Assembly (NCBI GenBank): GCA_963726995.1
Contig: CAVSEP010000005.1
Coordinates: forward strand, 700,910-764,909
DNA from: DAIDKA01 sp963726995
Lineage (GTDB): Bacteria > Pseudomonadota > Gammaproteobacteria > Steroidobacterales > Steroidobacteraceae
DNA: 64,000 bases
Direction of reading: 5' to 3'
Position 1 is the first letter of the stretch, and every line of letters starts with the position of its first letter. Position numbers and translations under genes: made by a program. Shown here one piece after another: positions 27,226 to 35,925 of the stretch. A model generated the notes under the pieces. The model made no database searches and was not told where the DNA came from. It saw nothing but the letters and a program-made list of their open reading frames with translations.

Positions 27226-30200
27226 CGACAATGCCACCAATCGAAAACTGCTCTCGACCCTGCTCACCTATGAAGGATATCGCGTCACCGAGGCCAGCGA
27301 CGGCGCTGAGGGGTTAATCATTGCTCGCGGTGGCGACCTGGGACTCGTTATTTCCGATATTCTTATGCCGTCGATGGACGGTTATGAATTGTCGAACGTC
27401 TTCGGGCAGATCCGATCCCACGAATCTCGCAGTGATCTTCTACACCGCCAATTACCACGAGCGAGAGGCGACCTCCCTGGCACGTCAGTGCGGTGTGGCC
27501 CGAGTACTCGTCAAGCCCTGCGCGGCGCCCGTATTCGTGAAAGCCGTTGCGGATGCGCTCGCAGGCGTCGGCGCTGCGCAGTCGCCTGCCGAGCCCAATC
27601 CCGGGTTCGACGCAGAGCACATGCGGCTTCTAACCGACAAATTGTCCCAGAAAGCAGACGCGTTGCGGGTTGCGAACAGTCGGCTGTCCATGCTGACGAA
27701 AATCAATCTGCAGATGTCATCGGAGCGCGACGCAAAAATCCTGCTGAGTAATGTATGTGTCAAAGCGCGGGAACTGCTGGGAGGGCGCTTCGCCGTGCTT
27801 GCCGTGGTAGACAAGGCTCCGACGCGGAAAAAGGAAGTTTGCATAAGCGGTCTGTCGGCCCAGTTGGTACGCCGTAACGGACCCGCGCGAAGATCTGGGC
27901 CTGCTTGGCCGCGTATATGCGGAAAATCGGGTAGAAAGGTTGGCGTCTACCAGTGGTGCGCCGCTGGATCTGGGGTTGCCGACAGGATTTCCCGCCGTCC
28001 AGGCCGCAGTCGCGGCACCCGTCTGTTCGCTTTCCCGCACCTACGGCTGGCTGTGCGTCTGTGACAAACTGGGAACGAGCGCGTTCAACTCCCAGGACGA
28101 GCGGCTCCTTACAATCATCGCAGCACAACTCGGCCGTATCTACGAGAACGGCAGTTTATATCTGGAGATTCAGGAGCAGGCCGCGCAGCTGATGGTCGAG
28201 GTGGAGGAACGGGGCCGCGCCGCAGACAAGCTGCTAGCCAGTGAAGAGCTGTTTCGTCAGCTCGCCGAGAATATTGAGGACGTCTTCTTTGTCGCATCGC
28301 CCGATCTGGCACAGATCTTCTACATGAGTCCAGGATTTGCGCGTGTGTGGGGAAGGAGTATCGACTCGGCGGCGCTGTCCGCAGCCAATCGGCTCGAAGC
28401 GGTACATCCGGAGGTTCCCCAACGAGTCGCATCCAAATTGCAGCAAATCGTGCAGTCCTACCCGGCGCACGGGCAACTGGAGTATCGCATTTTGCATCCG
28501 GACGCGTCGACGCACTGGCTACTCACGCGGATCTTTCCAATCCTAGATGACAGCGGCGTTGTCCGGGCGGTCGGTGTGACCACGGATATTACTGAACGCA
28601 AGCTCGCCGAGATTCGCATTGTGAGGCTTAATCGGACTTCTCGGTACTCAGCGGCATTAACTCCTTGATCGTACGCGCAACCGACCGCGATACACTGCTG
28701 CGCGACGCGTGCCGCCTGGCGGTGGAGCACGGCGGGTTTCGTGTGGCCTGGTGCGGCCTTCTGGATGAGGAGACGAACACACTCCGGCGCACGGCATTTG
28801 CCGGCGATGCTAACGAGCTCGCCCCTACGGTGAGCTTCACGTTTGACGAAGAGACAGCCAAAGACAGCGCGGTAGTGGAAGCGCTGCGCACGCAGCGACC
28901 GCAGGTCTGCAATGATCTGACGGATCAGAACGCCAAGTCGAAATACAGACAGGAGTTTGTAGCGCGCGGCTACCGATCGTTCGTGGGACTTCCTCTCGTA
29001 GTCGGTGGACACGCCTTGGGCTGCTTTGTGTTATTCACGGACTCTCCAGACTATTCGACGACGAAGAAATGCGCCTGCTGACGGAGCTTGCGCAAGACAT
29101 ATCCTTTGCGCTGGACCACATTGGAAAGTCGGATCGCCTCCGGTACTTGCCTCGTTTGATTCCTTGACCGGCTTGGCAAACCGGCGGCATTGTTGAGCGA
29201 ATTGGCCAGTATCTGGGGATGGTGACGCATACGCGCGGACGGTTTCTGGTTGCGATTTCGGACCCTGAGCGATTCGAGGTGCTGAACAACACGCTAGGCC
29301 GCGCGGGCGGCGATGAGCTGCTTCGGCAGGCCGCGACGCGCTTTGCCGCTGCAGCTGGGAAAAGCGAGGGGGTTGCCCACATCGGATCCGGCAGGTTCGC
29401 CGCTCTTAATTCCGGGGCCATCCGAGGGCTTCGATGCACCCCGGGCGGTTGAGGAGTTCTGGCGCAAATGGCTTGCGGCGCCTTTCAGTATAGGCGGTCA
29501 ATCTGTTGACCTGACCGCCAAGGCGGGCATTGCGATGTTTCCGAACGATGGGAAGACCGCGAATCAGCTGCTCGCAAACGCGGAAGCCGCGCTGCGCAAT
29601 GCGAAGGAGAATGGTAGAGCTTTCGGAATCTGCACCGCGCACCTGAGCGAGCGGTTTGTGGAACGGGTGACATTGGAGAAGAGCCTCCGGAGGGCGCTCG
29701 AGAACGAGGAGTACGTGCTGCATTACCAGCCAAAAGTGGACCTCGTGAATCGCCGCCTCAAGGGGGTGGAGGCGCTGATCCGTTGGCAGCGGCCGGAACA
29801 CGGGCTGGTTCCTCCTGGTGCATTTATTTCGGTACTAGAAGAGAGTGGCATGATTGCGGAGGTCGGCGCGTGGGCGTTGCGCCAGGCCATCTTCGACCGC
29901 GCACGCTGGCTCGAGCTGCATCTCGCGGCACCGCGTGTCGCGGTCAATGTCTCAACTGTCCAGGTGCTTCGCGAGGACTTTGTCCGCAGTATAAGCCAGA
30001 TTGTTCGACTGGCGGGCACCGATGCCGGACTGGATATCGAGGTCACGGAGACACTTCTGTTGTCCGATGTCGCCGAGAATCTCACCAAACTTGCGGCTTT
30101 GCGCGAATTGGGCATCGGCATTGCACTGGATGATTTCGGTACGGGGTACTCCTCGCTCGGATACTTGGCAAAGCTGCCGGTTGCGATGCTTAAAATTGAT

Positions 30201-30433
30201 AGATCATTCGTCGCAGCGATGCTCGATGACCCCGGTGCCATGACTCTTGTGTCCACAATTATTTCCCTTGCGCGGTCGCTAAAGCTTGAGACAGTAGCCG
30301 AAGGTGTGGAATCCGAGGAACAGGCGAAAATACTGCGATTGATTGGGTGCGACCAAATGCAGGGTATGATTCCATCAGTAAGCCGATTCCGTTTGACGAG
30401 ATGACCAGGTTTCTAGCCAGAACTGGTACCTGA
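27194..30433 (+). pseudogene. REC-GAF-PAS-GAF-GGDEF-EAL protein broken by about eight frameshifts
   Basis: Starting at ATG 27194 (MTAGAHILVVDDNATNRKLL), consecutive fragments in changing frames spell one large c-di-GMP signalling protein: receiver (DILMPSMDGYEL, then VIFYTANYHERE), GAF (MLTKINLQMSSERDAKILL), PAS (FRQLAENIEDVFFVASPD), second GAF (RDACRLAVEHGGFRVAWCG), a damaged GGDEF region (FDSLTGLANRR), and EAL (GVEALIRWQ, DDFGTGYSSLGYL, ETVAEGVESEEQA), ending near ISKPIPFDEMTRF with a stop at 30431. Frame changes lie near 27410, 27870, 28637, 29053, 29150, 29190, 29400 and 30372. No functional full-length product can come from this sequence. Confidence 0.8.
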
Positions 30434-30464
30434 ACGGCTGCGATTGGGGCCGGACAAGGGGATT

Positions 30465-31099
30465 TCAGGCGTTCGGCGTCGGAGCGATCGTGTCGGACTG
30501 GAGGGTCCGCCGCCGCCGTCCAGGAAGATCGCCTTTGGTCATTCGGTGGCTATATGCGCCTTCATCCCGAAAATGCCCGCCGCCACCCTTCTTGCCCCGT
30601 CGCATCTCAGTGTCGCGGCGGCCATCGGTGTTCTTGGTCAAGGGCAGCGCCTCGATGATCGTGGCATCCACAATGGTGCCGGACTTGAGCAGCAGCCGCG
30701 TCTGTTCCAACAAGGAGCGGATTTCGGCCAAGATGCGCTCAGAGAGACGGTGCCGCTCGAGCAGATGCCGGAAGCGCAAGATCGTGGTTTCGTCGGGTAT
30801 CGCATCTCGGCCCCCGATCAGACAGGTTGAAGCAGTTCTGCATGAAGTTGATGCGCAACATCCGCGCCACTGGCATCAGCTGCGTGTCGTTGCCGGCATT
30901 CGCATAGTGCGGCTCGATCGGCCCGAGCAGTCGCACCCAAATAATCAGCGCGTCTATCTCGGCCAAAGAACGCTCCCGGCGCGTGACCTTACCCTTCTTG
31001 TACCACGCCAACGATGAAAAGTACTCTGCGCCATGCCCGGACCCGCTCCACCGTTGCTGTACACAGTATCGGTCATCCAATGGCACGTGCAGACCTTCC
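30465..31099 (-). mobile_element. IS5-family insertion sequence remnant
   Basis: Minus-strand fragments match an IS5-type transposase. The N-terminal frame (starting ATG 31086) has KKGKVTRRERSLAEIDALI and MLRINFMQNCFNLSD. A second frame has AIPDETTILRFRHLLERH and GTIVDATIIEALPLTKNTDG. They are joined by an internal deletion and frameshift, and the catalytic C-terminus is missing. The left terminus reads GGAAGGTCTGCACG inward from 31099 and is bordered by TTAG, consistent with the YTAR target of the IS5 subgroup. No matching right end was found near 30440. Confidence 0.75.
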
Positions 31100-31102
31100 C
31101 TA

Positions 31103-31143
31103 AGGGCTGTGAAGACTTGGCATCCTACCCAAGAATTGCCTGA
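31103..31143 (+). repeat. Short flanking repeat J, copy 2
   Basis: GGGCTGTGAAGACTTGGCAT and CCTACCCAAGAATTGCCTGAT, the diverged counterpart of 22553-22600. It lies between the IS5 terminus and the relaxase fragment of repeat copy 2. Confidence 0.65.
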
Positions 31144-31412
31144 TGGAATCCGTCGCCCGGGATGTCCTCAACGGCACGGAAACCTTGGAGCCGGGGCGGG
31201 CGCGACTCTTGGCTACGCGCAAAGCCGTGGAGGAGGGGTGGCTGGCCGCGAGCGAGTTGCTCAAGGTTCAGGGATATCCCGATCTGGCCCTTGAAGTGCG
31301 AAGGTTCGCGGCACAGCTGCCACCTGTAAAGACCGAGCGGGAATTGATTTCGGCGGAACTGCGGAAACGTATCCGGGCCGCGCGAGTACGGGATGATGCG
31401 CCCACCAGATGA
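31143..31412 (+). pseudogene. Relaxase C-terminal fragment
   Basis: 89 codons matching the last 89 residues of the relaxase at 20873-21874: SVARDVLNG, GWLAASE, KVQGYPDLALEVR and RIRAARVRDDAPTR. It lacks the nuclease domain. The ATG is made by the junction with repeat J, so it is a by-product of duplication. Confidence 0.85.
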
Positions 31413-32083
31413 GTAGATTGCGGGGCATGAGTTCTGATCTGCTTTCGGCGGATTGTCAAAATATGCGAGAGCTGGCATAGTGAAACCGAACAAGCGAGTC
31501 CTTTGGTTGGGCAGTAGCAAAGCGGATCTGAAGGCGCTGCCGAAGGCGGTCCTGGCGCAGGCGGGCTACGAACTGTACCTCGTTCAATGCGGTCTGGAGC
31601 CGACCGATTGGAAGCCCATGTCGGCTGTTGGACCTGGAGTTCGGGAGATTCGTGTTCGGGATTCGTCAGGTGCATTTCGGGTGATTTACCTGATGTCCCG
31701 GCCCGAGGCGATCTACGTGTTGCACTGCTTCCAGAAGAAGACCCAGGCGACATCGCAGAGCGATATTGAGTTGGCGCAGAAGCGTCTGAAAATGGTGCCG
31801 AGGTAATGCGGATGGCCCGAAAGAAAGTACCGAGCGTGTTTGAGGATCTGTACCCGGCCGACCAGGCAGCCGAGATGGAGATACGAGCTCAATTGCTGCG
31901 TGGGCTAACTGACTGGCTAAAGGCCTCCGGTCTGACCCAGATACAGGCAGCAAAGGCCCTCGGCGTTACGCAAGCGCGAATCTCCGACCTGCATCGGGGC
32001 AAGATCAACCGATTCAGCTTGGACCTACTCGTACGGCTGGCGGCGCGAGCTGGCTTGCGGCCCAAACTCAGGCTGGCTGCCTA
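31144..32083 (+). repeat. Direct repeat copy 2 (relaxase fragment, toxin, antitoxin)
   Basis: 940 bases matching 21606-22545 in length and orientation. Divergence is greatest in the relaxase part and low in the toxin-antitoxin part. The match stops exactly at the antitoxin stop codon, where an IS5-like terminus begins. Confidence 0.9.
31480..31806 (+). CDS. RelE/HigB-type toxin (phage Gp49-like), copy 2
   Basis: 108 residues from GTG 31480 (VKPNKRVLWLGSS), ending KRLKMVPR before TAA. Gp49-like signatures are intact: GVREIRVRDSSGAFRVIY and YVLHCFQKKTQ. The stop overlaps the antitoxin ATG (TAATG), which couples the two. This length is normal for the family, so I take it as the ancestral form of the pair. 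The expected role is a ribosome-dependent mRNA endonuclease held in check by the downstream protein. Confidence 0.88.
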   Translation: MKPNKRVLWLGSSKADLKALPKAVLAQAGYELYLVQCGLEPTDWKPMSAVGPGVREIRVRDSSGAFRVIYLMSRPEAIYVLHCFQKKTQATSQSDIELAQKRLKMVPR

Positions 32084-32084
32084 G
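31806..32084 (+). CDS. XRE-family antitoxin (HigA-like), copy 2
   Basis: 92 residues with HTH LTQIQAAKALGVTQARISDL, preceded by the VFEDLYPADQAAEMEIRA arm. It starts at the ATG overlapping the toxin stop; a second in-frame ATG lies six bases on. It ends RPKLRLAA with TAG. It differs from copy 1 at about six residues, mostly outside the HTH, so cross-neutralisation between the copies is plausible but untested. Confidence 0.9.
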   Translation: MRMARKKVPSVFEDLYPADQAAEMEIRAQLLRGLTDWLKASGLTQIQAAKALGVTQARISDLHRGKINRFSLDLLVRLAARAGLRPKLRLAA

Positions 32085-32100
32085 GGAAGCTCTGCGCAGG
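32085..32100 (+). repeat. IS5-type terminal inverted repeat fragment
   Basis: GGAAGCTCTGCGCAGG follows CTAG, whose TAG is the antitoxin stop. It resembles the inverted terminus at 31086-31099 (GGAAGGTCTGCACG) and again has a YTAR border. No transposase follows. Confidence 0.5.
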
Positions 32101-32215
32101 CAAATACGCGAGCGCAGGGGAGTCGGAAGGGCGATAGGGACGCTGCGACGATTGCCGGGGGAGATGGAACGCCGTCATCCCGGCCGCTCAACGGAACAGC
32201 AAGCGAGCATTGCCT

Positions 32216-32872
32216 TCAGAAGGACCAGAAGACGCTCGCAGAAACCAGCGTCGGCTCTTCGTGGGGTCCGTAATTCTGGGTGCCCTCGACCCGCTCGTAT
32301 TCCGCTCTCACACCCAGTCCGCCAAGATGCATTTGCACGCCAGCGCCGAACGCTAGTCCGCGGCTGCCAGCTGTCTGCGAGATGTACGAGGTGCCAAGGT
32401 ACGAGTCAGTTGTGTAGCTGTAACTGCCCCACAGTCGCGCCCAGCCGACTTTGCCGAACAACTCTGGCCACCCGGGCGGCACAGGAAGGTAGCCAACTGC
32501 AAATATCGCTGCAGCGCGATCGGTCGCATGCCCCCCGAGAAACTGCCCATTGTTGAAGCCGCCAACAATAGCTGCGGGTTCCGAGCCGGCGCGGCTGGTG
32601 CCGAAGTCAATGTATTCGAGTTCGCCTCCCACCCAGTGTATGGGCCGCACGCCGATCAAAGCCTTCCAGCCCAATTCGGACTTTGCGAACGGAGTTGCGC
32701 CGAAGTAATAGGGATCATAGACATCGAAGCCGTTGCCAATTGTCGAGCGACCGACGCCCAGGCCGGCGTAGAGGCCGACAGAATTGGATTGAGCAAACGC
32801 AGGCTCCAGAGACAAAAGGCCAAGGACCGAGACCACTTGGAACAGCATGATTGGCATTCGCATTTTCTTCAT
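32216..32872 (-). CDS. Outer-membrane beta-barrel protein (OmpA/opacity-like)
   Basis: About 218 residues: a signal peptide (MPIMLFQVVSVLGLLSLEPAFAQ), then alternating strands such as VGLYAGLGVGRST, VGGELEYIDFG, FGKVGWARLWGSY and LGVRAEYERVEG, ending in ...VFWSF with the C-terminal Phe typical of BAM substrates. This fits an eight-stranded porin-like barrel of unknown role. The ATG at 32872 has AGGAA upstream, and gives a sensible signal peptide; a farther ATG at 32911 is possible. It is divergent from a related barrel gene at 33286. Confidence 0.85.
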   Translation of the reverse strand: MKKMRMPIMLFQVVSVLGLLSLEPAFAQSNSVGLYAGLGVGRSTIGNGFDVYDPYYFGATPFAKSELGWKALIGVRPIHWVGGELEYIDFGTSRAGSEPAAIVGGFNNGQFLGGHATDRAAAIFAVGYLPVPPGWPELFGKVGWARLWGSYSYTTDSYLGTSYISQTAGSRGLAFGAGVQMHLGGLGVRAEYERVEGTQNYGPHEEPTLVSASVFWSF

Positions 32873-33285
32873 ATTCAATTCCTGAGTTTTGGGCGTCGCA
32901 CTCTTCGACATTATTCACAGGCCTAAGTTTCTAACTTCGACTGCTGGAATGCGAGCCATTAATCATTGATTAGCAGTGGTTAAGGCGCCCACGCCTTGGA
33001 GCCCCGGAATCAGTGCGCCTCGGGTGGGACAACTGTCCACTTTCGTCGACACCCTGGTTGTGTGCGCGCCTGCAAGTCCTTGGTAGATAGCATACAAAAT
33101 GGTATTGGATGCGACGACGGCTGGTATATTCATTGCAGTGACTCACGCGCGTCTTTCGCACAACGGAACGCGGAACGGAATGTCGTAGTCACAGTTGCAA
33201 ATTGAGGATCGTGAGTAGAAAGGGCCATATCAGCTGTAGCGTCACGCCGGCTACCGTCAAGCCAAATCGTTTCCAAGGGGAAATC
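32873..33285. other. Divergent intergenic region between two barrel genes
   Basis: 413 bases carrying the promoters of both outer-membrane genes. No gene is seen. It is locally AT-richer than its neighbours. Confidence 0.45.
32960..32972. promoter_or_regulatory. Palindrome between the divergent barrel genes
   Basis: TAATCA-T-TGATTA is a perfect six-base inverted repeat with a one-base centre, about 90 bases upstream of the minus-strand barrel gene. It could be an operator; no regulator can be named. Confidence 0.3.
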
Positions 33286-33969
33286 GTGAAATACCGTGTC
33301 CGTCGGATTCCTGTTGCCTTACCGTTGCTGGTCGTATCCGCGACACTCTCATTCACTATCTGCGGCACCGTACGGGCCGACTCCGATATCTATTACGCCG
33401 GCGGAGCCATCGGCCAGTCATCGGAGGAGATCTCCAACGTTGAGCGCATTCCGGGAGGGTTTCTGCATGCTCATCCGGTCGGTGGGAAGCTGCTTATCGG
33501 TGCACGCCCACGAATCCACATTGGCGGTGAATTCGAGTTGATTGATTTCGGCCGCGGCCACTTCGGGCCCAATGGCGACGTATCGACGGCCAGCACCCAT
33601 GATTTCGCGGCGGCGGCATTTATCGTCGGCTATCTGCCGCTCGCCTATCGGCAATTCGACCTGTTCGCGAAGATCGGCGGCGCAGTGTACCGCTCGAATT
33701 ACGTGATCTCAGGCGACTTCTCCAACACATGTATCGTCAATATCAACACGGGGATCTGCACGCCGCTCTCACAATTCCCTAGCGCAGGAACTGCAACTGC
33801 GACCGGCTTTGCCTATGGCGTGGGCATCCAGTTTCACGTCGGTCATTACGCCATCCGGGGAGAATATGAGCGCATCGCTTCGCCGGCGGCGTCCGAAAAT
33901 CCACCTCCAAACACGACCCGCGCCTCCGGATTGGGATTGGCGTCGTTCGGCGTTACCTATGGATTCTGA
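33286..33969 (+). CDS. Outer-membrane beta-barrel protein, paralogue of the divergent gene
   Basis: About 227 residues with a signal peptide (VALPLLVVSATLSFTICGTVRADS) and barrel strands including IYYAGGAIGQSSEE, IHIGGEFELIDFGRGHFG, FDLFAKIGGAVYR and YAIRGEYERIAS, ending FGVTYGF. The motif pattern GARP-x-IxxGGExExIDFG is shared with the 32216-32872 protein, so the two are paralogues. I chose GTG 33286 because AAGGGG precedes it and the signal peptide follows directly; an upstream in-frame start at 33202 would bury the signal. An extra loop contains two Cys (SNTCIVNINTGICTP). Confidence 0.82.
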   Translation: MKYRVRRIPVALPLLVVSATLSFTICGTVRADSDIYYAGGAIGQSSEEISNVERIPGGFLHAHPVGGKLLIGARPRIHIGGEFELIDFGRGHFGPNGDVSTASTHDFAAAAFIVGYLPLAYRQFDLFAKIGGAVYRSNYVISGDFSNTCIVNINTGICTPLSQFPSAGTATATGFAYGVGIQFHVGHYAIRGEYERIASPAASENPPPNTTRASGLGLASFGVTYGF

Positions 33970-34066
33970 CGGCTTGATGGAGCAGCAACGGGCGCCCGAT
34001 AGAAGCCGCTAATTGTCCACAAGATTCAGGGAGCACTGCCGTTGGTTGCGAGACCGGGGTCGTAGC

Positions 34067-35242
34067 GTGAGTTTCGCCAAAACGTGGTGGACGCATTGCG
34101 CGGTCGCCTTCCTAGTAGCGATTGTGTGCGCTCAGGCGCCTGCGTTTGCGCGCGACGTGTCGCGGCCGTCGCTGACCGTGGAGTCCCTGCGGTGTGAGGG
34201 TAATGTTTCGACCTCGTGCCGATTCATTCTGAGCTACCTCTATCTGAAGGCAGGGGATCACGTCGAGGATGAGGAAATTCAGGACGCGAAGCTGAGATTG
34301 TCTTGGTTACGCAACTTCAAGTCCGTCGACATCCACCTGGAGAAGGGCTCACGGCGCGACAATGTAGTTATCGTCGTCACTGTTGTCGAAGCGAAGACCG
34401 CGGTCACTGCTGCCTCTGTTGGCGCCAGCATAATCGGAAACAGCGAGAGTGCGGTCTATTCGGCGCACCTAAGCGACTACGACATACTGGGAACTGGACG
34501 CACCCTGAATTTCGACTTCGAGACGCGAGTTCCAGCGGGCGGACTTACGCAAGAGGATGCCTACGCCAGGATTCAGTATGTCGATCCGGCCCTTTTGGGT
34601 TCGACGCATTACTTCCTTGATGGGGAAGTAACCTACCGTGACGCCCAGTATGCGTTCACCGAGGGTGAGAATTTCCAGGAGCGCACGTGGACGACCGGTG
34701 TTTCCGTAGGGCGCCGCTTCGGTCAATTCGCCTATATTGGCGTCGGCTACGAATACCGTCCTGTCAGCCACGTGCTGTGCAATATCCAGGAGGGCAAGCA
34801 GTCCTTTCCGAATAGAAGCGGCAGCCGCCAAGGCGCAACGGTATCGTTGGGTTGGAATGCCGACGATCCGGTCTTCCCGATTGGCGGGCCGGTGCTAAAC
34901 GCCAAATATGCTGAGGCAGTCAGTGGCTGCGGAAATGTGGCGGCGGATTTCCGCTACACCTGGCCGGTCGGAGCCGGCTATATCACCTTGCATGCGCAAT
35001 ACCCCACGAGCGTCGGGGTCGCTTACGCGCAGGATTTCACGCTAGCAGGGACTGCGGGGGAAGTCAGTCGGGCCAGATGGTACGTGGAGCCTGGTGTCTG
35101 GTCTTTCGGCTACTCCACTGATCAAGAGCTTGCGCAGGGAGTTGGTATCCGCGGCGGGGTCCGTTTCGACACGAAGGCCTTCGGAATTGTAGATCTCTAC
35201 ATCTACGGCAGCGCCAGAACCCATCGTGGAACGCTGCAGTGA
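34067..35242 (+). CDS. Omp85-like outer-membrane protein with one POTRA domain
   Basis: About 391 residues. Signal peptide (CAVAFLVAIVCAQAPAFA), then a POTRA-like domain (about 30-110: LTVESLRCEGNVSTSC, LKAGDHVEDEEIQDAKLRL, WLRNFKSVDIHLEKG), then a barrel of BamA/TamA type (SAHLSDYDILGTGRTLNFD, RIQYVDPALLGSTHYF). It is far shorter than BamA (five POTRAs) and lacks the aromatic C-terminal residue (ends HRGTLQ). GTG 34067 gives a clean signal peptide; TTG 34013 is an alternative. Its stop overlaps the next start (GTGA). Role: probably insertion or export of a specific envelope protein, by family analogy. Confidence 0.75.
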   Translation: MSFAKTWWTHCAVAFLVAIVCAQAPAFARDVSRPSLTVESLRCEGNVSTSCRFILSYLYLKAGDHVEDEEIQDAKLRLSWLRNFKSVDIHLEKGSRRDNVVIVVTVVEAKTAVTAASVGASIIGNSESAVYSAHLSDYDILGTGRTLNFDFETRVPAGGLTQEDAYARIQYVDPALLGSTHYFLDGEVTYRDAQYAFTEGENFQERTWTTGVSVGRRFGQFAYIGVGYEYRPVSHVLCNIQEGKQSFPNRSGSRQGATVSLGWNADDPVFPIGGPVLNAKYAEAVSGCGNVAADFRYTWPVGAGYITLHAQYPTSVGVAYAQDFTLAGTAGEVSRARWYVEPGVWSFGYSTDQELAQGVGIRGGVRFDTKAFGIVDLYIYGSARTHRGTLQ

Positions 35243-35925
35243 CAAAACTCACAGGCATCATGTGCTGCGTCGCAATTCTTGCACTGCAACCGGCGTTCTC
35301 TGCCCAACTCGCGATTGGCTTGAAGGCTTCTAATCTAGAGACGTTGATATCCGGCGTGGCCTTTCCAGCACGACTTCCGCAGGATCTAAAAAGCGGACTC
35401 ACCAACAGTATATTGATTCGCCTGTCACTCTTGCGCGGATCTCAGGCGGAGGCGCAGGCCGACGTACTCCTTGCCGTCCGGTATGACTTGTGGGACGAGG
35501 TCTTTTCGGTCACAGAGACCACAGGCAACGCCACCGTGTACAAGGAGGAGTTCGGATCCGTCGACCAAGTGATGGCGTTCCTATCGCGGATTCCTGTTCC
35601 TGATGTATTTGGGCTTGAGAAGCGGTCGACCGCCGAAACCTACCGGCTGAGGGCTCAGATATTGCTCAATCCCATCGACAAGGAGCGCTTGGACAACCTC
35701 CGGAAGTGGGTCGCCGAAAATGCCGGCACCGTCGGGTCCGTGGAAGCCGCCACACCTGGCACCCTAGGAACTGGTGTCGGGGCGCCGGCTGGCGCACCAG
35801 CGCCCAATTCGCTCTTCAACCGGATCTTCCGCGGCTATTCGGCAACCGGTACCGGGGCAACATGGCTCGAGAGCGTCGAGTCTAAGCCCTTCACCGTGAA
35901 GGAACTCGCTCATGACAGAGAATAG
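35239..35925 (+). CDS. Secreted protein of unknown function (DUF4390-like position)
   Basis: 228 residues with a signal peptide (GIMCCVAILALQPAFSA). Recognisable features are FPARLPQDLKSGLTNSILIR, an Asp/Trp-containing VRYDLWDEVFSV, and a Gly/Ala/Pro-rich stretch (about 165-190). In many gammaproteobacteria a secreted DUF4390 protein lies just before an ntrY/ntrX-like pair; this one has the same place and a similar N-terminal layout, but I cannot confirm family membership. It starts within the stop of the Omp85-like gene and overlaps the kinase by 14 bases, so the genes are translationally coupled. Confidence 0.65.
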   Translation: MTKLTGIMCCVAILALQPAFSAQLAIGLKASNLETLISGVAFPARLPQDLKSGLTNSILIRLSLLRGSQAEAQADVLLAVRYDLWDEVFSVTETTGNATVYKEEFGSVDQVMAFLSRIPVPDVFGLEKRSTAETYRLRAQILLNPIDKERLDNLRKWVAENAGTVGSVEAATPGTLGTGVGAPAGAPAPNSLFNRIFRGYSATGTGATWLESVESKPFTVKELAHDRE

